Part shown: in pieces, positions 1 to 5,915 of the stretch | How the letters are laid out: each line of letters opens with the position of its first letter | How positions within the stretch are numbered: position 1 is the stretch's first letter | Assembly: GCA_021799755.1 (NCBI GenBank) | Contig: JAJYZU010000047.1 | Span: forward strand, 1-7,734 | Reading direction: 5' to 3' | DNA: 7,734 bases | From: Thermoplasmata archaeon | GTDB taxonomy: Archaea; Thermoplasmatota; Thermoplasmata; Thermoplasmatales; Thermoplasmataceae | Program-made: the position numbers and the translations under genes | The notes under the pieces: model-generated | The model's database searches: none | What the model was told of the DNA's origin: nothing | The model's input: only the letters and a program-made list of their open reading frames with translations

Positions 1-1465
1 TGACAATCGCCCTGTTCTTTCCTGTCATGGAAACGTTTACGTTATTGACCCCGAGGAATTTGGATATCTCATCCCTTGTTCTCTCCTCTGCAGCTTTTGC
101 GAGAACCGGATCTTCTGTCTCCACCGGTACAACAACTACCTGCTCTCCAAAAGTATATGCTTCGAAGAGAGGTTTCTGGTCGTAGAAATCCCTTACTACA
201 ATTACGGGTCTTGCAAGATCCTCCTGGTTCATGCCAGAAGGCACCTTGACAACGTACTCGGTTGTAAGAACGGAGGATACGCTGCCTGCTGATATGAAAA
301 GGATCGTATCAATGACCTGTGGTATAAGACCGAGTTCAACCCTTCCAATGAAACGCTGCATTGCGTCAATGGCCCTCGTTGCATGGACGACGCCCACCAT
401 TCCCACTCCTGCAAGCCTTAGATCAGAATAGACCAGGAAATCCGATGTTATCCTCATCTCGTCGAAAACAGTATAATCAGTCCTGACAAGCAGCAGTATA
501 TCACCTGTCTTTTCCATTGATCCCTCAAGGCTGGCGTATTGAGTGATTTCACGCATGAGCTCAAGATCACGGGGCTTCTCCATAGTTTTAACAATCTTTC
601 CCCTCGATGAAAAGAATTCAGCCAAAGCCTGGACGAAGGTGCTCTTTCCAGCTCCTGGAGCTCCTGCTACAAGTATACCATGTACTCCGCTGACAAGGCG
701 GTCCATTAATCTATCATTGATGGAATAGTCAGAAATGCTGAGTTTTGTAATTGGTCTCACTGCGGTTATCTCAAGGTCGTCTGAAAATGGTGGTCTTGTT
801 ATGACTATTCTCATGTTCCTTATCTGCATGACGGTTGCACCATGCATGTCAAGCTCAACGAATGACTCGTCCTCAAATCTCCCGCGTTTAACGAGATTCG
901 CGGCAAGGTTTTCGAGTTCAGATCTGGTTATCTTGGTGTCGAGCCGATCAAGCCTGACTGAACCAGGCTGTCCCCTCTTGACAAACGGTTCCATGTCAGG
1001 TTTCAGGTGTACCGAGCTGGTATCCTCACTGAAAAATTCCTCTATATTCCTAGACCTCAGGTCGGGTGGTTCTATGTATTTGACAGAAATGCCCTTTATT
1101 TCAGCTATCTCCTTCTGAACTACATCTCCGGTCACAAGTGTCGCATTGTTTTCGGCGGCACATATCCGTATAAGCTCATCGATCTCACCGCTTTTTGCCC
1201 TCTCGATCTGCCAGTTAACGGGCCTTTTACCATAAAAATCAAGAAATATTTTGCCCTTGTTATGGAGATCACGGAGAAATTTGAGTTCCTGAATGGCTGC
1301 CGTTCCAATTGATCTTCCCTCATTTGCCTGATGTTCTATTTCAGCTATAAGAGCTTCTGCAAGTATGACATGTGACCCGTTATGCTTTGAAATGAAACCT
1401 GTGAACCTGCCATCTATTATTACTGATGTATCTGGCACAAAATCCATGGGGGTTTAAGATTCACA
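1..1465 (-). CDS. PIN domain-PilT-like ATPase fusion protein (3' end beyond the window)
   Basis: This is the archaeal PINc/VapC-type ATPase family: an N-terminal PIN nuclease-like domain fused to a PilT/VirB11-like secretion-type ATPase, usually with a C-terminal KH-like RNA-binding region and about 600 residues in total. About 480 residues are visible. Numbering from the valine of VPDTSVIIDG (codon 1438-1436), PIN acidic residues are plausibly D3, E33, D87 and D105. Walker A, GAPGAGKST, is at residues 259-267 (bases 638-664), and a Walker B-like segment, DYTVFDEMR, follows. The visible end, with MTGKNR, looks like the start of the KH-like region. The cellular role is not well established; RNA binding or processing is the usual inference, and it is neither a pilus motor nor a simple toxin. 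The start is uncertain. The frame is open from a TAA at 1469-1471; in-frame starts are GTG 1465 and GTG 1438, while the best-placed ATG (1448) is one base out of frame (see findings). It is divergent from the GntR gene. Confidence 0.9.
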
Positions 1466-1466
1466 G

Positions 1467-1478
1467 GTTAATTAACCG
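1467..1478 (-). promoter_or_regulatory. Putative TATA region of the PIN-ATPase gene within a 12-bp palindrome
   Basis: GGTTAATTAACC is a perfect 12-bp palindrome. Read on the minus strand, its TTAATTAA core is centred about 24 bp upstream of the ATG at 1448, the right distance for an archaeal TATA box driving a leaderless transcript. The same palindrome could bind a dimeric regulator. This is inferred from position and composition only. Confidence 0.4.
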
Positions 1479-1528
1479 TTTGCAATCCACTGCACTCAAT
1501 TCAATTATCTTTACATGCTATCTATGGT

Positions 1529-1542
1529 ATATGACATATGAC
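1529..1542. repeat. Tandem heptamer ATATGAC x2 in the divergent control region
   Basis: ATATGAC occurs twice head to tail at 1529-1535 and 1536-1542, between the divergent PIN-ATPase and GntR genes. It may be a regulator site, but two copies of an AT-rich heptamer can arise by chance. Confidence 0.3.
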
Positions 1543-1584
1543 AGTTCAGAACATAACATTTAGTCGCAGAATTATTGTTTCTGG

Positions 1585-1594
1585 TCTGATCAGA
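1585..1594. promoter_or_regulatory. Palindrome TCTGATCAGA upstream of the GntR gene
   Basis: This is a perfect 10-bp palindrome about 60 bp upstream of the GntR start codon. It lies in the divergent spacer and is a secondary operator candidate. It has no sequence relation to the inverted repeat at 1630-1644, so the two are unlikely to be sites for the same protein. Confidence 0.25.
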
Positions 1595-1624
1595 TAAGCA
1601 TCAAACATGTCACAAAACTTATGT

Positions 1625-1644
1625 TTTGATATACATATTGTATA
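1625..1644 (+). promoter_or_regulatory. Promoter and candidate autoregulatory operator of the GntR gene
   Basis: An AT-rich TATA-like stretch (TTTGATATAC, 1625-1634) lies about 26 bp before the ATG at 1655, consistent with a leaderless transcript. Overlapping it is a perfect inverted repeat, TATACA-TAT-TGTATA (1630-1644). GntR proteins bind as dimers to short inverted repeats of this size. A site between the TATA box and the start would block TBP/TFB or RNA polymerase. The repeat is seen directly; its assignment to this regulator is inference. Confidence 0.5.
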
Positions 1645-1654
1645 ATGATCTCTC

Positions 1655-2140
1655 ATGTTTAATGGAACGGGCAACGTCGATGCAAAGGTACCGGGCAATA
1701 TACGTTCTGCAGAAGGATCAAGAATTTCTGGGCATAAACCTGGGAAAACGTTCCTGATTACAGTTGATTTTTCCTCAAGCAAACCGATATACAGGCAACT
1801 TGTAGACAGAATTATTGCTTTGATTGCATCAGAGGATCTGATACCGGGAGACACCCTTCCTTCTTCAAGAAAAATGTCATCACTATTGGGAATCAATTAC
1901 CACACGGTCAATAAAGCATATGACATGCTCATAGACGCAGGATTTGCAGAGATGAATCATAAGCGGGTAAGAGTTGTAGGCAAAACAAAGAGGAAAAATG
2001 ATGAACAGATAGATCCGGACTGGCTCGAAAGAGAAGGATCTATCGTTGCTGAGGCCATATCACATGGGTATTCAAAGCAAAAGATAATGGATTCTGTTGA
2101 ATCTGTTATTGATTCTATCCTTGGGGGAGATGAGCATTGA
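1655..2140 (+). CDS. GntR-family transcriptional regulator, YtrA-like
   Basis: This is a DNA-binding repressor-type protein of 161 residues. The GntR winged helix-turn-helix spans about residues 38-109, starting with the typical SSKPIYRQLVDRI and containing the recognition region LPSSRKMSSLLGINYHTVNKAY (split here as LPSSRKMSSLL and GINYHTVNKAY), with the wing at HKRVRVV. Only about 50 residues follow, largely helical, and there is no FadR, UTRA or aminotransferase domain. This short tail is the mark of the YtrA subfamily, whose members usually sit next to and control membrane-protein or ABC-transporter genes. That fits here: the next gene, a membrane protein, overlaps its stop codon. The first roughly 32 residues, rich in Gly, Asn and Ser, are not part of the family and could mean a later true start, but no ATG, GTG or TTG lies near the domain boundary. 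The start at ATG 1655 is supported by the promoter spacing. Autoregulation through the 1630-1644 repeat is likely. Confidence 0.9.
   Translation: MFNGTGNVDAKVPGNIRSAEGSRISGHKPGKTFLITVDFSSSKPIYRQLVDRIIALIASEDLIPGDTLPSSRKMSSLLGINYHTVNKAYDMLIDAGFAEMNHKRVRVVGKTKRKNDEQIDPDWLEREGSIVAEAISHGYSKQKIMDSVESVIDSILGGDEH
2123..2131 (+). promoter_or_regulatory. Ribosome-binding site for the DUF1648 membrane protein
   Basis: GGGGGAGAT resembles the archaeal Shine-Dalgarno sequence GGAGGTGAT. It ends about 5 bases before the TTG at 2137, inside the last codons of the GntR gene. It supports the unusual TTG start and translational coupling of the pair. Confidence 0.6.
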
Positions 2141-3240
2141 TCGGACTGACGATCTTTTCTCTTCTTACTGGAATCATTATTACTGCCTTTGTCTCGATTG
2201 TTTTTGCGATTACACCATATTTTACCCCACCTTACATACAGTTTGGTGTCAGGATACCTGATGGCCATGAATCTGATAATTCCTTGAAAGCTATCAGGTT
2301 TAGGTTTCTGATATCTGAGATGGCTCTTATGATATTTTTTATTGCAATATTCCTTGTTTATCTGAACGGAATATCTCCGCTAATTTCCGGAATTATGCCT
2401 CTATTTGACATTATTCTATCCTTTCTGGTTTACCTCAAATTCCATTATCACACTTTAAAATTGAAGTCTGAAATGCAGCCGCTCCAGGAACAAACTGAGG
2501 TTTCAACTGCCGTTATTCAAGAGGATAGCCTGGGTGTTCGGCATATTGCACTACTTTTACCATGGATTGAACTTGGTATCTTCATAGCGATTGGAATATA
2601 CAGGTATCCATTGATACCAAACACCTTTCCGATTCATTTTGGAGCGAACGGGCAGCCAAACGGTTTTGCGACGAAATCCATAGAATCGGTCTTCTCTGTA
2701 ATACTTCTTGTAGGCGTTCCAGTCAACGCATTATTCAGCATAATATCCCTTGCCATATTAAGAGTCAATCCTTTCCAGAATCCAGGGAGCCCTGTAAAAA
2801 CCAGAATGCAGATGAGCGGCTTCAACCGGATTAATTTCTATCTGATGCCAGCTATTGCTTTGGTCGTGAATCTTACCCTTTTCGTATCTTCAGCGGTTAT
2901 ATGGGGCATGTTATCGTCCAGCTATGTCTTCATAGCAATCATACCTGTGATTGCAATTTTACCCGCAATAATCATTATAGGAATGAAAGTTGGGCAAACA
3001 GGCTGGAAGCTCTATCCGAATGCAAATAACTCAGAGAACGGTGTAAAAGCAAGGAATGATGATTCTTTCTGGAAGGGCGGTGTCATTTATTTTAACAGAA
3101 ATGACAGTTCTATTATGGTTCCAAAGAGATTTGGTTACGGCTATACATTAAACTTTGCCCATCCGGTCACCTGGATTCTTTTCGCTGCAACTTTTATTGT
3201 TTTGGTGGTAATCCTGGCAGTGGTCATGCATATTCTTTAA
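2137..3240 (+). CDS. DUF1648-domain integral membrane protein (SdpI-like)
   Basis: The protein has 367 residues and about eight hydrophobic segments (near 5-27, 58-77, 79-101, 137-156, 183-208, 232-257, 262-284 and 343-366). Residues 157-180, between helices 4 and 5, match the DUF1648 signature (YPLIPNTFPIHFGANGQPNG, then FATK). Residues 311-340 form a soluble loop with Trp, Tyr-Phe-Asn and VPKRFG motifs typical of the C-terminal region of such proteins (DUF5808-like, from memory). The segment FGVRIP near 37-42 is also typical. Members include Bacillus subtilis SdpI, which gives immunity to the SdpC toxin and controls the SdpR repressor; most relatives are uncharacterised. The start is TTG, overlapping the GntR stop by 4 bases (TTGA) and preceded by a good Shine-Dalgarno sequence. 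Function here is inferred only: sensing, or protection of the cell membrane, under control of the adjacent GntR protein. The gene converges on kptA and their stop codons overlap. Confidence 0.85.
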   Translation: MIGLTIFSLLTGIIITAFVSIVFAITPYFTPPYIQFGVRIPDGHESDNSLKAIRFRFLISEMALMIFFIAIFLVYLNGISPLISGIMPLFDIILSFLVYLKFHYHTLKLKSEMQPLQEQTEVSTAVIQEDSLGVRHIALLLPWIELGIFIAIGIYRYPLIPNTFPIHFGANGQPNGFATKSIESVFSVILLVGVPVNALFSIISLAILRVNPFQNPGSPVKTRMQMSGFNRINFYLMPAIALVVNLTLFVSSAVIWGMLSSSYVFIAIIPVIAILPAIIIIGMKVGQTGWKLYPNANNSENGVKARNDDSFWKGGVIYFNRNDSSIMVPKRFGYGYTLNFAHPVTWILFAATFIVLVVILAVVMHIL

Positions 3241-3971
3241 AAAGTGCCCTCTTCCCTGCGTCTTGCCCTCTTTTCCTTTACCCTTTCAATCTCCTCCTTT
3301 TCGGATTCTGTGGGCTCGACTTCCTCGGTACCTGCCACGGAGAAGAATTCAGGTGGAACCTCCTTTACAAGGAATATTTCAGGGGTAGCCCTGTAAACCT
3401 TCCGTCCGGATTCAAGCATTCTGTTCACATCAATTTCCACAACGAGAGGATTGTCAACATGAAAAAGACCGGACACATAGGCCTGCCTGTATGTCTTTGA
3501 AAGATGCACCCAGGTCTTGTCCGAAGGTCCGATCCCTGTTTCTTTTATGAACTCTAACTCATCCGGGGTTGTCTGGTAGAATAGCTTGTCTGGAATATCA
3601 TCTGTGGGAAGATCATCCATGTTTACCGGTATAGTGTGACCATAGGTTGCCCTGATGCTCGAGTTGCCGTCCCACTGGTATCTCCCCTTCGGCTCTGTCT
3701 GAGCGAATGCCTCAATGTGATGTGGGGTCAGCCAGCCAAAATGCCTCTTTTCCGCCTTAATTGCCGGAACGATTGAAAAAACCTTTGCCCATCCATGGTC
3801 ATCCAGCCTGATACCATATCTTTCTGGAAAGTGCCTGAGCATGCCTGCCAGTATTTTCCCAAGAGAATCAATCTCTCTCTGATCCATCAGCAATTTTCCC
3901 TGGTTACCGCACTCAGGGCATTCTTCCCCTCTAAACGCACCGTGTTCCCTGCATTCCCTTAATCCGATCAT
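3237..3971 (-). CDS. kptA: RNA 2'-phosphotransferase (Tpt1/KptA family) with N-terminal zinc ribbon
   Basis: KptA/Tpt1 enzymes remove an internal RNA 2'-phosphate by transferring it to NAD+, giving ADP-ribose 1'',2''-cyclic phosphate and nicotinamide. The protein has 244 residues. A zinc-ribbon motif (C7-x2-H10, C18-x2-C21) precedes the catalytic part, as in many archaeal members. Family motifs seen: GMLRHFPE with the catalytic pair R46/H47, LDDHGWAKV (56-64), IRATYGHT with R107 and H112, FYQTT (131-135, where bacteria have YHGT), and WVHLS (154-158). The Arg that I expect after the VHLS motif (GxRH in other members) appears to be Phe170 in GLFH. A charged Glu/Lys/Arg tail ends the protein. 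Translation starts at ATG 3971, overlapping the prs stop by 4 bases, with a strong Shine-Dalgarno sequence inside prs. It is the second gene of a prs-kptA operon. The family call is firm; activity is less certain because of the substitution. Confidence 0.92.
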   Translation of the reverse strand: MIGLRECREHGAFRGEECPECGNQGKLLMDQREIDSLGKILAGMLRHFPERYGIRLDDHGWAKVFSIVPAIKAEKRHFGWLTPHHIEAFAQTEPKGRYQWDGNSSIRATYGHTIPVNMDDLPTDDIPDKLFYQTTPDELEFIKETGIGPSDKTWVHLSKTYRQAYVSGLFHVDNPLVVEIDVNRMLESGRKVYRATPEIFLVKEVPPEFFSVAGTEEVEPTESEKEEIERVKEKRARRREEGTF

Positions 3972-4831
3972 TTGATCAACTCCTTCAGCTTCTTGGAAAT
4001 TTCCTCAGAAACATCAATACTGCTGAAAATTGACTCTATTGTGTTTGTCACAGAAAGACCGCTCGTTGAAAAGCTTATTGTCTCGTCGCAGCGGTTTGCA
4101 AATATGCCGTGAACAGCGCAGACATAAATCTTGTTCACTTTTCTCCTCTTCAGGAGCTCGATAGACTGCAAAACCGTTCCACCTGTTGATATTATGTCAT
4201 CAATAAGGAGTATGTTCCTTCCGTATATGTCGAGTATATCATTCATGACGACCTTTACTGTGGAATCGTTCTCTCTCTTCTTATCGAGATGAAATGCCGT
4301 GGATCCAAGGGCCTTTCCTATCCTCATTGCCCTGTTGTATCCGCCATCATCAGGAGAAACTACAAAACTTATGTCCATCTCCTTGTAATGTTTGACAATT
4401 GAATCGGTGATCTCAAAATTGTTGAAAGGCTTGGAAGAAAATTCGAGGGTCTCCTCGTTGTGAATGTCTATAGAATAGAGTGCGTCTACATACGGGCTGA
4501 CTGCTTCAACAATAACCTTTGACGATATGGGTTCTCCAATATTGTACCTCATATGCTGCCTTGCATACTGGAAATATGGAAAGAGAAGATCGATCCTTGA
4601 AGGTTCCATTGACCTGGCTGCCTCAAGCAGGAATAAAAGCTCCAGAAAATCCCTCTCAGTCCGGATATTCTGAACAACCAGAACATTCTGATCCTTCAGG
4701 TCTTCCTGTATTCTCAAATAGATCTCCTTATCAGGAAATTGGCGTGTTTCCACGTTGCCAATTGTTGCACCAAACTGGTTTGCTATCCCTGTATGAAGGC
4801 TGGTAGTTTTATTAGAGGATAATAGGATCAT
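3968..4831 (-). CDS. prs: Ribose-phosphate pyrophosphokinase (PRPP synthetase)
   Basis: The enzyme makes 5-phosphoribosyl 1-diphosphate from ribose 5-phosphate and ATP, the cytosolic precursor of purines, pyrimidines, histidine and NAD. The 287 residues match the short archaeal class (about 280-290; bacterial enzymes are about 315). Motifs: RQFPDKEIYLRI (30-41), the ATP-contacting loop PYFQYARQ (85-92), GEPIS (99-103), SIDIHNEET with the metal-site His (120-128), SPDDGG (159-164), a catalytic-loop lysine in LDKKR (182-186), and the PRPP-binding loop DDIISTGGT (211-219). Overall it resembles, from memory, the Thermoplasma volcanium enzyme. Gln88 stands where most relatives have Gly (PYxGYARQ). 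It starts at ATG 4831 with a Shine-Dalgarno sequence 4 bases upstream, and its TGA overlaps the kptA ATG. It is divergent from the EamA transporter. Function is well supported. Confidence 0.96.
   Translation of the reverse strand: MILLSSNKTTSLHTGIANQFGATIGNVETRQFPDKEIYLRIQEDLKDQNVLVVQNIRTERDFLELLFLLEAARSMEPSRIDLLFPYFQYARQHMRYNIGEPISSKVIVEAVSPYVDALYSIDIHNEETLEFSSKPFNNFEITDSIVKHYKEMDISFVVSPDDGGYNRAMRIGKALGSTAFHLDKKRENDSTVKVVMNDILDIYGRNILLIDDIISTGGTVLQSIELLKRRKVNKIYVCAVHGIFANRCDETISFSTSGLSVTNTIESIFSSIDVSEEISKKLKELIK
3975..3985 (-). promoter_or_regulatory. Ribosome-binding site for kptA
   Basis: On the minus strand this reads AAGGAGTTGAT, eight of nine matches to GGAGGTGAT within GGAGTTGAT, 3 bases before the kptA ATG. 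It lies in the last codons of prs and supports coupled translation of the two genes. Confidence 0.65.
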
Positions 4832-4835
4832 TTAA

Positions 4836-4843
4836 TCACCCTC
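4836..4843 (-). promoter_or_regulatory. Ribosome-binding site for prs
   Basis: The minus strand reads GAGGGTGA, close to the consensus GGAGGTGA, with 4 bases before the ATG at 4831. Its presence implies that the prs transcript has a short 5' leader, unlike most other lead genes in this window. Confidence 0.55.
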
Positions 4844-4857
4844 TATATTGTTGCATG

Positions 4858-4869
4858 TTATAATTTTTA
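4858..4869 (-). promoter_or_regulatory. Possible TATA box for the prs-kptA operon
   Basis: On the minus strand an AT-only run (TAAAAATTATAA) is centred about 32 bp upstream of the prs start codon. The spacing would put the transcript start very near the Shine-Dalgarno sequence, so the exact box is uncertain. Confidence 0.35.
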
Positions 4870-4939
4870 TTTTGTTCCATTCAATAGACAATCATGATAG
4901 TTGATACAGTGAATATGCCTTGTAGATCTGTTATACCCC

Positions 4940-4948
4940 TTTTTAAAA
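4940..4948 (+). promoter_or_regulatory. Possible TATA box for the EamA transporter gene
   Basis: TTTTTAAAA follows a CCCC tract. Its centre is about 31 bp before an ATG at 4975 and about 59 bp before the GTG start of the transporter. Transcription would then begin near 4970 and include the 12-codon reading frame described in the findings. Confidence 0.4.
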
Positions 4949-5002
4949 CACGAAAATGATAGGATTTCGATAAGATGACATATCGTAATGTAATACCGGA
5001 TT

Positions 5003-5914
5003 GTGAAAGGTAGGTCTCTGGATATACTTGCTTTTATAGCCATGGCATCGTTCTGGGCTATAAACTATCCTGTTCTGAAAATTTCATTCAATTATGATGA
5101 TCCCTTTGCAATTCTTTTCTACAGGATACTTTTCGCTGGAATTTCGGCGCTGATCATATTCTCGCACCGTCTAAGGATGCCGCGTGACTTCAAAACCAAC
5201 CTGAAGATATTTGCGGTTGGTCTTCTCAGCATGGTGCTCTTCATGACATTCTGGTTCCTTGGGGAACAGGTTGAGCCCGCATCACTTTCCTCTATTCTCG
5301 TATACACCTTCCCGATATTTTCTCTTGTCTTCTCGGGTATGTTTCTAGGTGACCGACTCACAATTGAATCTATACTTGCATCCATCCTCGGATTCGCCGG
5401 CGTGGTGCTGATATTCGTCGAGCAGATCGGGTTGACTTCGATTTTTGGTGCCTTGCTCCTTGTAATCAGCGCCATATTCTGGGCGCTTGGGACCATTTTC
5501 TATAAAAAATATCTTTCTGGGGTTAGTCCCGTGAGCGTCAATACACTTCAACTTCTTTACTCAATACCTGTCTTATTTATCTTGGCTGTCGCAATTTCAC
5601 CGGCGGGTGTATTCAGTGTGAATTATCAGACTGTTCTTCTATCATTAATATTAGGCGTGCCCGGGACAGCGGTTGCCTATCTGATATATTTTCACCTGTT
5701 CCGTAAGTACGATGTCTCTGAAATATCATCTTACTTTTTCGCGGTACCGGCTCTTTCAATTGTTTTCAGTTTTGCAATCCTCGGAGAAAAAAGCTCATAC
5801 CTGACATACATTGGTTTCCTAATGATTTCTGTCGGTATGTTTGTTTCATACAGCAAAAAGAAGAAAACCGTAAAGGATAAGGAAACTGGCATTGTGACTG
5901 AAGACAGATCTTGA
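5003..5914 (+). CDS. EamA/DMT-superfamily transporter
   Basis: This is an inner-membrane permease of the drug/metabolite transporter superfamily with 303 residues, the usual length for the ten-helix EamA group. Two homologous halves are visible (about residues 8-138 and 147-284), each ending in the typical pattern of a Pro-containing helix, an LG(D/E) turn and a Gly-rich last helix: IFSLVFSGMFLGDRLT at 105-120 and LSIVFSFAILGEKSS at 251-265. A Lys-rich cytosolic tail follows. Substrates of this family range from amino acids and nucleotides to metabolites and drugs and cannot be read from the sequence. The start is GTG 5003: an in-frame stop at 4991-4993 excludes anything longer, and an internal ATG at 5042 would cut into the first helix. 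No Shine-Dalgarno sequence is obvious. It converges on the MFS gene with 1 bp between stop codons, leaving no room for a separate terminator. Confidence 0.9.
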   Translation: MKGRSLDILAFIAMASFWAINYPVLKISFNYDDPFAILFYRILFAGISALIIFSHRLRMPRDFKTNLKIFAVGLLSMVLFMTFWFLGEQVEPASLSSILVYTFPIFSLVFSGMFLGDRLTIESILASILGFAGVVLIFVEQIGLTSIFGALLLVISAIFWALGTIFYKKYLSGVSPVSVNTLQLLYSIPVLFILAVAISPAGVFSVNYQTVLLSLILGVPGTAVAYLIYFHLFRKYDVSEISSYFFAVPALSIVFSFAILGEKSSYLTYIGFLMISVGMFVSYSKKKKTVKDKETGIVTEDRS

Positions 5915-5915
5915 A

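Noticed and set aside
231..1312. Plus-strand open frames of 60-127 codons
   Set aside because: They lie opposite the PIN-ATPase gene, whose motifs (VPDTSVIIDG, GAPGAGKST) are clear; the plus-strand translations have no family-like pattern.
1..1465. VapC toxin or type IV pilus PilT motor
   Set aside because: The PIN domain is fused to an ATPase with no antitoxin gene upstream, and no pilin or assembly genes are near; the fused architecture is its own archaeal family.
4519..4806. 95-codon plus-strand frame
   Set aside because: It is antisense to the conserved N-terminal half of prs.
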